Notes: generated by a model from the sequence alone, not told the origin. A DNA stretch of 64,000 nt from Nitrosospira multiformis (GCF_900110185.1 NZ_FOCT01000001.1:1-64000), one strand, 5' to 3'; positions 26,530-35,016 are shown, counted from the first letter of the stretch. Made by a program: numbers and translations.

Positions 26530-27141
26530 ATGCATTTTCCCGATTTCTATGAAAAAGCGCTTGTCATACGCACCCGCGATCCATTTGCTGCCATGCTCGG
26601 GGCGGCGCGCGACGGCGTGCTGGAATACCGTTATGTTGATGCCGTACGCCTCGCCGGACATTCCTGCCCTACAGTTGCGGGCGCGTTCCTGGTGGGGCGT
26701 GCAGCATTGACCGCTCTGTACCCTGATGAGCCCGCGGAACGCGGTAATATTGCCGTGTATATGCCGGCGCCAGAGCACGAAGGGGTGACGGGTGTCATGG
26801 CGCAAGTACTGACTTTGCTCACAGGCGCTGCTTCCAGCAACGGTTTTCATGGCATTCGCGGACAATTCCGACGCCAGGGTTTGCTCACTTTCGCGGAGCA
26901 ACGGGAAGGGGAGGCGATTACCTTCAAACGCCTCGATACGGGTGCAAGCGTAGCGGTGCATCTCAACGTCTCGTCGGTGCCGGCAGATCCCGCTCAGGGA
27001 GAGCGGTTGATGGCCATCCTGGAGGGTCATGCCAACGACCTGCAGCGCGAGGCGTTTGCCCAGGCATGGCAGGAACGTGTACGGCGCCTGCTATTGGAGT
27101 TTGCGGATGATCCCGATGTGATAAGGGTGGGGTCTGTATGA
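26530..27141 (+). CDS. FmdE-like conserved hypothetical
   Basis: A 203-residue protein; ATG 26530 follows AAGGAGACGT. The segment RLAGHSCPTVAGAFLVGRAALTAL near residue 40 resembles the GHxCPG metal-binding loop of the FmdE family, though with Thr in place of Gly. Other parts (MPAPEHEGVTGVMAQVLTLLTGA, GIRGQFRRQGLLTF) are conserved-looking but carry no known function. FmdE-like proteins outside methanogens are uncharacterised zinc-type proteins. Its place beside a hemerythrin and an FMN reductase suggests a redox or metal link; that is inference. Confidence 0.55.
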   Translation: MHFPDFYEKALVIRTRDPFAAMLGAARDGVLEYRYVDAVRLAGHSCPTVAGAFLVGRAALTALYPDEPAERGNIAVYMPAPEHEGVTGVMAQVLTLLTGAASSNGFHGIRGQFRRQGLLTFAEQREGEAITFKRLDTGASVAVHLNVSSVPADPAQGERLMAILEGHANDLQREAFAQAWQERVRRLLLEFADDPDVIRVGSV

Positions 27142-27296
27142 CAACCCTGCAATAGCATTTGGCACTCCAATCCAGATAGCAGGGGAAAATGCTGACAAAA
27201 GTCCGGGTTTATGTTGCTACCGTGAGCTACCGCACAATGTTTCATGCACATTTATGCGATGTTTGGGAGCAATAATATTCCCAACAGAGTTCGATC

Positions 27297-27625
27297 ATGA
27301 AAGAAACGGTCAGCGATTTCCTAGTTCGGCGTTTGTCCGAATGGGGGGTAAAACGTATCTTCGGCCTTCCTGGCGACGGCATCAACGGCATTATGGGGGC
27401 AATCAATCGAGCTTCAGATAAGCTCGAATTTATCCAGATCAGGCATGAAGAGATGTCGGCGTTCATGGCGTGCGCACACGCCAAGTTCACGCGGGAAGTG
27501 GGCGTTTGTCTGGCCACCTCGGGCCCAGGAGCCATCCACCTGCTCAACGGTTTATATGATGCCAAGCTCGATCATCAGCCGGTGGTGGCGATAGTGGGTC
27601 AGCAGAAACATACTGCTCTGGGGGG
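27297..27625 (+). pseudogene. 5' fragment of a thiamine-diphosphate enzyme gene (PoxB-like)
   Basis: The first 110 codons encode the N-terminal Pyr domain of a pyruvate oxidase/acetolactate synthase-type enzyme: RIFGLPGDGINGIMGAI, the catalytic Glu in IRHEEMSAFM, LATSGPGAIHLLNGLYDAK and VAIVGQQ. At about 27625, inside the conserved TALGG segment, the sequence changes to transposase. Full enzymes are about 570-600 residues, so roughly 80 percent is lost and no active enzyme can be made. The start has a normal context (ATG 27297). Confidence 0.85.
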
Positions 27626-27944
27626 CAGGACACCTTCTATGTCGGCACGATCAAAGGCGTGGGGCGAATCTATCAGCAAACATTCGTCGATACCTACTCC
27701 AGGTGGGCCGCAGCCAAACTCTATATGACCAAGACGCTCATTACTGGCGCCGATCTGCTCAATGACAAGGTCTTACCTTTCTTTGCAGAACGGGCATGGG
27801 ACTAATCCGTATCCTGACTGGCTGCACAGCTACAATCATGACCGTACCCATCAGGGCAAGATGTGTTGCGGCCGAGCATCCATGCAAACATTAATTGACG
27901 GAAAGGAGGTCTGGCACGATAGAATCACATTACTGAACAGTTGA
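27626..27944 (+). mobile_element. Decayed IS481-type transposase fragment
   Basis: Joined directly to the poxB fragment. The frame QDTFYVGTIKGVGRIYQQ through ADLLNDKVLPFFAE is the first half of an IS481-like DDE integrase core (first catalytic Asp in QDTF). A base is lost near 27790 (ERGMGLIRILT continues in another frame). An internal deletion removes the second Asp and the Glu, and the text resumes in a third frame with the C-terminal YNHDRTHQGK and SMQTLIDG. No terminal inverted repeats were recognised. Confidence 0.8.
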
Positions 27945-28097
27945 ATCGATCTGATACGTGCATCTCTCAAATCCTCAAATCGGGTAACTGTCAGATGAAG
28001 TCCGACCACTACAGGTACTATAATTTATTAGTTTAAACCGAATTTGGCCTGACCTTTATTGCTAATTTCTTGGTCGTCAATACCAGAGAGGATGAAC

Positions 28098-28745
28098 GTG
28101 AATAACCTTGATATGTATCATACCGTCATGATTTTCTTTATGAGCCGCTTTAGGCAGACGAGGGCTGAGGATATCAGGAAGCGGTTTCCGATTCTTTTCG
28201 ACCCTAAAGCGCATATTCTAGATGTGGGTGGAGGGACATTCCCATGGAGTGAACTCAAGCCTACTGCAAAAATAACGATTCTTAATAAACGTCCTCAGAA
28301 CCTACCTGATCATTTCCCTTGGGAATTTATTGAGGGTGATGGCACTAATCTTCCATTTAAAGACGCATCATTTGATCTCGTCTTTTCAAATTCTGTTATC
28401 GAACACGTTGGTGGCATCGCCGCGCAGCAAAAGTTTGCTAAAGAAATGCTGCGAGTGGGGAAATCGGTTTATTGCCAGACACCCAACAAGTGGTTTCCAG
28501 TAGAGCCACACTTGATAGCGCCTTTCATTCATTGGCTACCGTTCTCTGTTTTCCGAAAGGTGGCGCGTTTAGGTAGTGTCTGGGGATGGACGTACAAGCC
28601 AGATCAGAACGTGATCGATGACCATATCAAGTCAATTAGGCTGCTCACATACAACGAGATGGTGAACCTGTTTCCTAATTGCACCCTGCGGCGGGAGAGG
28701 GTGTTCGGCTTAACTAAGTCATTCATACTCGAAAAGTTTTCTTAG
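28098..28745 (+). CDS. Class I SAM-dependent methyltransferase
   Basis: About 215 residues. GTG 28098 has GAGAGG six bases upstream; ATG 28092 overlaps that site and is an alternative. Motif I ILDVGGGTFPWSEL near residue 40 and motif GDGTNLPFKDASFDLVFSNSVIEHV around 80-105 define a methyltransferase of the type 11 class (SAM-binding GGG, acidic residue, SFDLV post-I motif). Substrate unknown. It sits alone between IS remnants in an AT-richer stretch, which suggests acquisition by transfer. Such genes commonly belong to polysaccharide loci. Confidence 0.8.
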   Translation: MNNLDMYHTVMIFFMSRFRQTRAEDIRKRFPILFDPKAHILDVGGGTFPWSELKPTAKITILNKRPQNLPDHFPWEFIEGDGTNLPFKDASFDLVFSNSVIEHVGGIAAQQKFAKEMLRVGKSVYCQTPNKWFPVEPHLIAPFIHWLPFSVFRKVARLGSVWGWTYKPDQNVIDDHIKSIRLLTYNEMVNLFPNCTLRRERVFGLTKSFILEKFS

Positions 28746-28855
28746 GCATGTTCTCAATCAAGCCAATCATAGACGGGACAACCCAATAATTGGTAAGAAT
28801 TTTGTAGCGACCCTGCTGAGTGAATCTTCATGTTAATTTTGACATGGGGGCGTAT

Positions 28856-29225
28856 ATGAAGAAGCGATTTAGTGAAGAGCAGATTATTGGGATATTGAGG
28901 GAAGGTGAAGCGGATGGGGTGGTTATCCGTGATGTATGCCGCAAGCACAATATTACCGAGCAGACATTTTTCCGGTGGTGCTCGAAGTTTGGAGGCATAA
29001 CGGTATCGGATGCGCGCAGGTTAAAGGATCTGGAGTCGGAGAACGCGAAGCTGAAGAAGATTGTTGCTGAACAGATGCTGGCTTCGAGGGTTTAAAGGAG
29101 ATTGCAACAAAAAAATGGTAACCCCGGCAGCCAGACGCAAAGCGCTTGGAATTCTGAAAACAGCGCCTCATTTCTTGCTGCCATTCAGATCAAATGGCTC
29201 AAGGTCTCGTGACTACACTATCTAG
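28856..29225 (+). mobile_element. IS3-family remnant: orfA with frameshift and orfB start
   Basis: orfA begins at ATG 28856 (MKKRFSEEQIIGILREGEA, a helix-turn-helix with ITEQTFFRW) and in the present frame stops at 29095. A one-base slip near 29080 would restore the normal ending LKEIATKKW. orfB follows in the -1 frame from ATG 29115 over an A7 run, the usual IS3 frameshift site, and reads MVTPAARRKALGILKTAPHF before it is lost at 29225. Only the left part of the element remains, so it is inactive. Confidence 0.8.
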
Positions 29226-29805
29226 TGTTGCCCGGGGGTGTTCTACTAGAAGGCAAGATTGTGTTGCGGCTTTTCTGCTGTGGAAGCTCGCCATTTATCG
29301 TGTAGATAGGGCACGGTCCTGGATAGGTGGGTGCCGTAGGGGATCGGGTCGAGGTGATCTTGATCCAACGTTGAGCGGTAGTTCCCGCTGATATTTCTGC
29401 GGTTGTTTCTCCGTTCAGATTCGGAGGATTACAAACCACGTACCCGTTGAATCTGTGAAGCTCTGTCCCGCGGGGCATATAATTCCCGGGGGAATAGAAT
29501 CCGGGCATCGTATTAACAAAGGGCGGAACAGGCAGCACAAGGAACGGTCTCGCAAACGGATACGTGTTGGACCGGGTGTCATGATCACGAGCACCTTTTA
29601 TTGGCACCTGCTGGTTCAGCATCATCGAGGGATAAAAGGACGGGTAAAAAGAGTTGCCAGGGATACTTGGCGCCCCTTCCGCTGTGGATCCGGCTATCGG
29701 AACAATGCCTTCTGGCACACCCATTTCCCCCGATCCCCACTCTTGTGCTGTAGCGTTTGAATATGGCAGACCAAGTATAAGAAGCGTTAGGAGTTTTTTT
29801 ATCAC
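29218..29805 (-). CDS. Secreted Pro-rich hypothetical protein
   Basis: A 195-residue protein read from GTG 29805. A signal peptide is clear (MIKKLLTLLILGLPYSNATAQ). The mature part is rich in Pro, Gly, Tyr and Asn, with VCNPPNLNGETTAEISAGTTAQRW and TYPGPCPIYTINGE; four Cys could form disulfides. No family is recognised. No good ribosome site precedes the GTG, so the start is moderately sure. It abuts the IS3 remnant on one side and the prophage control region on the other. Confidence 0.5.
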   Translation of the reverse strand: MIKKLLTLLILGLPYSNATAQEWGSGEMGVPEGIVPIAGSTAEGAPSIPGNSFYPSFYPSMMLNQQVPIKGARDHDTRSNTYPFARPFLVLPVPPFVNTMPGFYSPGNYMPRGTELHRFNGYVVCNPPNLNGETTAEISAGTTAQRWIKITSTRSPTAPTYPGPCPIYTINGELPQQKSRNTILPSSRTPPGNTR

Positions 29806-29979
29806 AGAATTTCGTTTAAAAGTATGGATAAGGCTTTGGAAGCAGGAGAGAGGAGGGTGTTTAGTGGACTCAATGACCTCTAATTTATAACACCGGCAGG
29901 AGAAAAATCAATTTTGCTGTTGTATAATTCAGGGGGAAAATCCCTTTCTCTTAAGGTCAAGCTGGTAGCAACAAATAGC

Positions 29980-30007
29980 TTGACAATGGCCTGTAACGGT
30001 GTATAAT
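29980..30007 (+). promoter_or_regulatory. Consensus sigma-70 promoter at the left edge of the prophage
   Basis: TTGACA at 29980-29985 and TATAAT at 30002-30007 with a 16-base spacer: both hexamers match the consensus exactly. Transcription should start near 30014, run through a short non-coding leader and meet the tandem terminators at 30077 and 30102. Confidence 0.75.
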
Positions 30008-30013
30008 ACGCAT

Positions 30014-30097
30014 CCATATTGTGGATTGTCGTGCACGATCACAAAACTAAAAACTCGTTGTAGTGCTTGTACATCGCCCGCCTCGTGCGGGTTTTTT
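30014..30097 (+). ncRNA. Candidate short RNA between a consensus promoter and tandem terminators
   Basis: From the expected start near 30014 to the first terminator at 30077-30097 there is no ORF with a ribosome site. A transcript of about 80-115 bases would result. Phage lambda has a like arrangement: late promoter pR' yields a short 6S RNA unless Q protein antiterminates. The analogy is inference; the promoter and hairpins are seen. Confidence 0.35.
30077..30097 (+). terminator. Intrinsic terminator 1 of tandem pair
   Basis: CCCGC/GCGGG with a 5-base loop and a T6 tail (30092-30097). Confidence 0.8.
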
Positions 30098-30101
30098 ATT
30101 G

Positions 30102-30124
30102 CCCGCTTTTTAAGCGGGTTTTTT
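30102..30124 (+). terminator. Intrinsic terminator 2 of tandem pair
   Basis: CCCGCTT (30102-30108) pairs with AAGCGGG (30112-30118) around a TTT loop; T6 tail to 30124. Confidence 0.85.
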
Positions 30125-30535
30125 GTTATCCGTCGAAGCCTAATATTATCCACGCACAGTATTAAATAAGAAAAATCGGCAAGTAAGCTGTTTTTTTACT
30201 TGTAGCAGCAGGGGTAATAAAACTTTGGCAGAAGATAAAAATGTTTGCAAGAAACTGTACCCTGGCTACGGGGTCAGGAAATAATTGAACCGGTATGATC
30301 GATATGTCGTGCCTGCCTATTGGCCTTACAGCTTCATTTATTGATGTCAGAAGACGAAGCTGAAGCAGTGCGATAGGCTCGGTGCTTCAATAAACATCCC
30401 CCTGCGTCTTGTTCATTACCTCGATCCTTGCAACTCAGATCAGAGCGAATGCGAGACAAAGGAGGACCTAGGATCAGCTTGTTCACATTTTCAGTTAATT
30501 CTAAGCCCATATCCGGTCTTTGCAGTAACAGTCAA
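30125..30535. other. Non-coding stretch in the phage leader
   Basis: About 410 bases without a convincing gene, between the first and second terminator pairs. It holds an imperfect inverted repeat at 30315-30378. A longer frame of the spanin gene starts here at 30428 but its N-terminal part crosses the terminators and is not convincing. Confidence 0.4.
30315..30378. repeat. Imperfect inverted repeat with long arms
   Basis: GCCTAT...CAGCTTC (30315-30335) pairs with GAAGCTG...ATAGGC (30356-30378) over about 21 positions with several mismatches and a 20-base loop. It could be a structured RNA, an IS end or a phage site. Function unknown. Confidence 0.45.
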
Positions 30536-30557
30536 CCCGCCTGGAGCGGGTTTTTTT
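30536..30557 (+). terminator. Intrinsic terminator before the spanin genes
   Basis: CCCGC (30536-30540) pairs with GCGGG (30546-30550) around CTGGA, followed by T7. It has the same arms as the terminator at 30077. Confidence 0.8.
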
Positions 30558-30561
30558 ATGT

Positions 30562-30580
30562 CCGCTTCTCGCGGGTTTTT
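30562..30580 (+). terminator. Second intrinsic terminator before the spanin genes
   Basis: CCGC (30562-30565) pairs with GCGG (30571-30574), then GTTTTT. Weaker than its neighbour; together they form a tandem pair again. Confidence 0.6.
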
Positions 30581-30610
30581 CGAGGCAATTATACAAATGT
30601 TTACCAGAAA

Positions 30611-31045
30611 ATGATTACGTCACTCAAACCAGTGATTGGCGCTATCCAACCAGTAATTGAGGCAATCAGACCAAGGATTACGGTAATCCTGACTGCCATT
30701 TTTGCAGCGCTTGCTTTTACCGGTGGATACTTTGTCAGTGATTGGCGATCTGCATCGCAGCTGCAGCGCTTGAATTCGCAGAATGCAATATTGTCGGCGG
30801 CAAGCGAAAAGTGCGCATTGGATATCCGATCGGTGAGGACAGCGATGAGTACGCTGACAGAAGTGGCGGCTGAGAGAGAGAAGAATGCAACTGAGGCAAT
30901 GCGTCATGCGGCGGCTGTTGCGGCAAAGCACACCAGTCTCGCAAAGAAAACCCGTGCCCTTCCAGCAGTAGCAGCCGAACATCAATATGAGGCAGTCACG
31001 AGAGAGCAGATAGAGTATGTGCAGAGCCGCCATCAGACCGATTAG
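30611..31045 (+). CDS. Rz-like inner-membrane spanin (i-spanin)
   Basis: About 144 residues from ATG 30611. One N-terminal transmembrane helix (ITVILTAIFAALAFTGGYFVSDW) precedes a periplasmic, Ala/Glu/Arg-rich helix likely to coil (QLQRLNSQNAILSAASEKC, AAEREKNATEAMRHAAAVAAKH). This is the i-spanin layout. The lipoprotein gene at 31017 overlaps its 3' end in another frame, which is the classic Rz/Rz1 embedding. Spanins fuse inner and outer membranes at the last step of lysis. A longer frame from 30428 is discounted as it runs through terminators. Confidence 0.65.
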   Translation: MITSLKPVIGAIQPVIEAIRPRITVILTAIFAALAFTGGYFVSDWRSASQLQRLNSQNAILSAASEKCALDIRSVRTAMSTLTEVAAEREKNATEAMRHAAAVAAKHTSLAKKTRALPAVAAEHQYEAVTREQIEYVQSRHQTD

Positions 31046-31376
31046 ATCCAATCTCGCGTATTCCCGTAGCGCCTCCCCGCGATTCAATCGCTGCCTATCA
31101 GCCTACCTGGCGCTGGTTTTTGCGACCTTATTGGCCGGTTGCGCGGGAAAGCCGGTGATTCAGACTCAGGTGATCGAGAAACCCGTTGCTGTCCCTTGTC
31201 TCGTTGACAGTCCCCCCGAGTGCAAATCGGCCTACGCGGTTGATCGCGTGTCAATCAAGGACGACCCCCTGACGATCAATAGAGCGCTGCGTACGGAAAT
31301 AGAAGAAAGATCGGCATGTGAGGTCAAATTACTTGCCGCATTGAGAGGATGCAAGAAGGGTATGAGGAGCATGTAA
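31017..31376 (+). CDS. Rz1-like outer-membrane lipoprotein (o-spanin)
   Basis: A 119-residue protein. After an N-terminal positive region, the lipobox LLAGC near residue 42 gives a lipidated Cys; the mature part of about 78 residues has ACEVKLLAALRGCKKG at its end. The start overlaps the preceding i-spanin by 29 bases, in a shifted frame. The arrangement and lipobox make an o-spanin the best reading, although mature Rz1 proteins are usually shorter and Pro-rich. The start codon could be downstream. The next gene starts 7 bases later. Confidence 0.6.
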   Translation: MCRAAIRPIRSNLAYSRSASPRFNRCLSAYLALVFATLLAGCAGKPVIQTQVIEKPVAVPCLVDSPPECKSAYAVDRVSIKDDPLTINRALRTEIEERSACEVKLLAALRGCKKGMRSM

Positions 31377-31382
31377 AAGGAA

Positions 31383-31955
31383 ATGGAAAGGGAAGCTCTG
31401 ATAAAACCGGACATGTGTAAATTTGAGGGTGAAGTATCCAGCGAGGAAGCAGAAAAGGGTGCAGTAAGCGTAGAGCCTGCGAGTCTGAAAAAGAGCAGTC
31501 GAGCCATAAAGAGGCGTGAGGTACTTGACGCGATCTTTGCTGGCATTTCACTTGGAAAATCGGCTCGTGCGATGTGCGTGGAGGCCGGGATCAGTCAGCG
31601 GGTTTTATGGAACTGGCTGGCGAGTGACGAAGAACTCATGCGCCAATATCAACGCGCCAAGGAGCTTTGCGTGGATGCCTATGCGGAGGAAATCATCGAA
31701 ATTTCGGACGAGGGATCGAGAGATACGTATGTGGATGAAAAGGGACGGGAGGTCATAAACCGGGAGGTTATTGCGCGTGCGCAATTGCGTATCGACGCAC
31801 GCAAATGGTATGCCGCACGGCTTGCACCAAGGAAATATGGCGACAGATTACCTGTTACCAACGAGGGCGGCGATGCTAGGAAATCCGTGCATAACATTGC
31901 GATAGCTTTTGTTGCTCCGGAGGATAGAGGCAATGAGCCAAATGTATCGTCGTAA
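31383..31955 (+). CDS. Phage terminase small subunit
   Basis: A 190-residue protein. A helix-turn-helix DNA-binding segment lies near residues 45-75 (EVLDAIFAGISLGKSARAMC, then ISQRVLWNWLASDEELMRQY), followed by the acidic oligomerisation helices and the conserved QLRIDARKWYAARLAPRKYGD motif that is typical for small terminases of podophages and many siphophages. It recognises the packaging start on viral DNA and hands it to the large subunit, which follows 17 bases later. No odd features. Confidence 0.85.
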   Translation: MEREALIKPDMCKFEGEVSSEEAEKGAVSVEPASLKKSSRAIKRREVLDAIFAGISLGKSARAMCVEAGISQRVLWNWLASDEELMRQYQRAKELCVDAYAEEIIEISDEGSRDTYVDEKGREVINREVIARAQLRIDARKWYAARLAPRKYGDRLPVTNEGGDARKSVHNIAIAFVAPEDRGNEPNVSS

Positions 31956-31972
31956 ATGGCGGCTCAAGTGCT

Positions 31973-33226
31973 ATGACTCCCCATAGAGCTGAATTTCCGA
32001 TAAAGCTCAGGTTTTTGTTTGAGCCGGCACGCTACAAGATCTTATACGGGGGAAGAGGGGGTGCAAAAAGCTGGGGCGTTGCCAGGGCATTATTGATTCA
32101 GGCGGCTGCAACCCCATTGCGCATCTTGTGCGCAAGAGAGTTTCAGAATTCTATCGTCGAATCCGTGCATCATTTATTAAAAGCACAGATAGAGGCCATC
32201 GGCTTAAACTCATTTTACGAGGTGCAAAATAACGTTATACGGGGAATAAACGGTTCGGAGTTCATCTTTGCCGGTCTGCATAGCAACGTAACCAGGATCA
32301 AGTCGTTTGAGGGTGTGGATAGAGTCTGGGTGGAAGAAGCCCAGACAGTGAGCAAGACAAGTTGGGATACGCTTGTTCCGACTATTCGTAAAGAGGGGTC
32401 GGAAATCTGGGTGACTTACAACCCTGAGCTCAATACTGACGAGACTCATCAGCGATTTGTAGTCAATCCCCCTGCTGGCGCTGTCGTAGTAAAAATCAAT
32501 TGGAATGACAACCCATGGTTTCCAGAGATACTGAGACGGGAGAAGGATGAACTGAAAGCGCGTGATCCGGATGCTTACCAGAACGTATGGGAAGGGAATT
32601 GTAGGGTAATGCTGGAGGGAGCGGTTTATGCGAAGGAGCTTCGATTGGCACAGGAAGAAGGAAGGATACGAAGCGTGCCATATGATGAGGCGAAGCCGGT
32701 ACACACCTTCTTTGATCTTGGTTGGGCTGACAACACCAGCATCTGGTTTGCGCAGACTGTTGGCAACGAACTCAGATTGATCGATTACTACAGTAATAGC
32801 CAGATGCCAATTCAGCATTATATCGGAGTGCTGCAAAACAAAGGGTATATGTATGGTACAGACTGGTTGCCGCACGATGCCAGAGCGCGAACGTTGGCAA
32901 CCGGGCGCAGCGTGGAGGAAATTATGCTTGCGGCGGGGCGAAAAGTAAGAATCGTGCCAAATCTCTCCATTCATGATGGTATCAACGCGGCGAGAACGAT
33001 CTTTCCACGTTGCTATTTTGATGAGCTGAATTGTGCAGAAGGCCTGCAGAGCCTGAGGCATTATCGATTTGATGTCGATCCTGATTCCGGTCAATTCAGC
33101 GCAAGACCCTTACATGATTATCATAGCCATGCAGCCGATGCCTTTCGCTATTTTGCCGTGGCAATCGAGGAGGATAAACCGGCTGCGAGTGCACGAGGTA
33201 TTAATATGAAAGGTTGGCGAGCATGA
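31973..33226 (+). CDS. Phage terminase large subunit (PBSX-type)
   Basis: A 417-residue packaging motor. Walker A YGGRGGAKS at 25-33, Walker B RVWVEEAQ near 120, then the RNase-H-like nuclease with FFDLGWADNTS near 245 and a final HDYHSHAADAFRY near 385. These are the ATPase and nuclease domains of PBSX-family TerL. It cuts concatemeric phage DNA and pumps it through the portal. The stop overlaps the portal start (ATGA at 33223-33226), showing translational coupling. Confidence 0.92.
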   Translation: MTPHRAEFPIKLRFLFEPARYKILYGGRGGAKSWGVARALLIQAAATPLRILCAREFQNSIVESVHHLLKAQIEAIGLNSFYEVQNNVIRGINGSEFIFAGLHSNVTRIKSFEGVDRVWVEEAQTVSKTSWDTLVPTIRKEGSEIWVTYNPELNTDETHQRFVVNPPAGAVVVKINWNDNPWFPEILRREKDELKARDPDAYQNVWEGNCRVMLEGAVYAKELRLAQEEGRIRSVPYDEAKPVHTFFDLGWADNTSIWFAQTVGNELRLIDYYSNSQMPIQHYIGVLQNKGYMYGTDWLPHDARARTLATGRSVEEIMLAAGRKVRIVPNLSIHDGINAARTIFPRCYFDELNCAEGLQSLRHYRFDVDPDSGQFSARPLHDYHSHAADAFRYFAVAIEEDKPAASARGINMKGWRA

Positions 33227-35016
33227 CTGAGGCAGGTGTTACGGCAGATATTTCAATTGAGGCTTATGACAAAATATGCCGCGATATTCGGGATCAACCG
33301 AAGTGGCGGTCGGACTCGGACACGGACTGTGATTATTACGACGGCGCGCAGACCAGTTCGGAGGTGATCGGACGACTGAAGATGGCCGGTATCCCGCCTC
33401 AGGATTCCAATCTGATCAAACCGACAATCAACGCAGTATTGGGGTTGGAAGCGCGTAGCCGAACGGATTACAGGGTGACGGCGGATGATGAGAGTCAGGC
33501 AGAGATTGCAGAAGGTCTTTCCGCAAAAATCAAGGAGGCCGAGACCGAGTCACGCGCTGACCGGGCCATGTCAGACGCGTATTCCAGCATGATTCGGGCG
33601 GGCATTGGGTGGGTAGAAATATCCCGGGAATTTGATGCGCTCAAATATCCATATCGTGTCCGCGAGGTGCACCGTAACGAAATTTATTGGGACTGGAGTT
33701 CAAGGGAGCCGGATTTGTCCGATGCACGATATCTGCGACGCGATAAGTGGATAGACCGGCTTCAGGCTGCACTTATGTTCCCTGACCGAGCGGAAATCAT
33801 TGCAAATAGTTGGAAGGGGTGGAACGGGACGGACGTATATGAAGGTTATGACAATGGCTTGGCGAGAGCGTATGAAATCGAGCAAGCATGGAATCGCAAC
33901 CAGGAAGATTACCTGAACCATAACTCGGGGATGGTCAGGCTCTCCGAGTTATGGTATCGGCATTTCGAGGATGCATACGTCCTAGTATTGCCTGATGGAA
34001 AGATAATCGAATACCGCGAGGATAACCCATATCATCAGGCAGCGGTTGCCCAAGGTCTCGTGCAGGTCCAGAAATCGGTTCTCACCAGGATGCGGGTCTC
34101 GATCTGGCTGGGGCCGCATAAACTCATGGATGTTCCGAGTCCATTACCTCATTCAGATTTTCCATATGTTCCATTCTGGTGCTTTCGCAAGGATAGGAGC
34201 CGAGCTCCTTACGGATTGATTCGTGACATGCGGGGACCGCAGGATCAGATTATCGATCTGGATATTCTTCTCTACGAAGTCCTCAATTCGGTAAAAGTCG
34301 AAGTGGACAATGATGCGCTCGATCTCAGCCAGAATTCTTATCAGGAGGTTGCGAATAATATAAGCAGTCTGCGCTCGATGACCATCCTCAACTCTCAGCG
34401 AAGGAATACCAGTGGCTTCAGGGTAATACGTGAGCATCAGCTTGCCGCTCAAGTGTTTCAGCTCGTGCAGGAACGCAAGCGCAGGATCGAGGAAGTGGGC
34501 GGAATCTACCGCACTATGCTGGGAGCGCATACCTCAGCAAGCAGCGGTGTGGCGATCAACAGTCTGGTGGAACAGGGGTCGACCGTGTTGGCGGAGCCCA
34601 ATGATAATTTTCGTCATGCTCGCCGACTTGTTGGCCAGCAACTTCTTGCGTTGATCAAGGAGGACCTGATTGGAAGACCCGCGCAAATTACAGTCCAGCA
34701 AGGTAATAAACCAAAGGTGGTTTATTTCAATCGCCAGTTGGATGACGGGTTGCTACACAACGACATTGCTTCTGCAATGGTCAAAGTTGTGCTTGAGGAT
34801 ATTCCTGCTACTCCGACATTTCGGGCGCAGCAGTTGCAAGCTATGTCGCAAATCGTACAAGCCGCACCCCCTCGGTTCCAGGCCGTACTTTATCCGGTAA
34901 TGCTCGAGCTGTCCAATGTCCCGAACCGGCATGAGTTGGCCCATCAGTTAAGGCAAGTGGCGGGCATCGACGATAATCCCAATTTCAGGCTTTGCAGCAG
35001 CAAGTGCAGCGGATGA
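33223..35016 (+). CDS. Phage portal protein, C-terminus damaged
   Basis: A 597-residue protein from ATG 33223. The layout fits podovirus portal proteins: N-terminal DQPKWRSDSDTDCDYYDG, LIKPTINAVLGLEARSRTDY, a long core with YVPFWCFRKDRSRAPYGLIRDMRGPQDQIIDL and SGVAINSLVEQGS. It forms the dodecameric vertex ring through which DNA enters and leaves. The present stop (LCSSKCSG) is the product of a lost T near 34983; the true frame goes on for another 65 codons in a Gln/Glu-rich coiled coil, interrupted by a TAG. So the gene is altered, though the core is complete. Confidence 0.88.
   Translation: MTEAGVTADISIEAYDKICRDIRDQPKWRSDSDTDCDYYDGAQTSSEVIGRLKMAGIPPQDSNLIKPTINAVLGLEARSRTDYRVTADDESQAEIAEGLSAKIKEAETESRADRAMSDAYSSMIRAGIGWVEISREFDALKYPYRVREVHRNEIYWDWSSREPDLSDARYLRRDKWIDRLQAALMFPDRAEIIANSWKGWNGTDVYEGYDNGLARAYEIEQAWNRNQEDYLNHNSGMVRLSELWYRHFEDAYVLVLPDGKIIEYREDNPYHQAAVAQGLVQVQKSVLTRMRVSIWLGPHKLMDVPSPLPHSDFPYVPFWCFRKDRSRAPYGLIRDMRGPQDQIIDLDILLYEVLNSVKVEVDNDALDLSQNSYQEVANNISSLRSMTILNSQRRNTSGFRVIREHQLAAQVFQLVQERKRRIEEVGGIYRTMLGAHTSASSGVAINSLVEQGSTVLAEPNDNFRHARRLVGQQLLALIKEDLIGRPAQITVQQGNKPKVVYFNRQLDDGLLHNDIASAMVKVVLEDIPATPTFRAQQLQAMSQIVQAAPPRFQAVLYPVMLELSNVPNRHELAHQLRQVAGIDDNPNFRLCSSKCSG

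Noticed and set aside
26197..27141. 314-codon frame that would merge the hemerythrin region with the FmdE-like gene
   Set aside because: The first 110 codons overlap the hemerythrin gene in another frame; the ATG at 26530 has an ideal ribosome site.
30428..30610. N-terminal extension of the i-spanin frame
   Set aside because: Runs through two intrinsic terminators and lacks a membrane signal; ATG 30611 directly precedes the transmembrane helix.
32210..33094. Long antisense open frame (294 codons) opposite the terminase gene
   Set aside because: It lies entirely within the well supported TerL gene on the other strand, has no ribosome site and no recognisable protein features.
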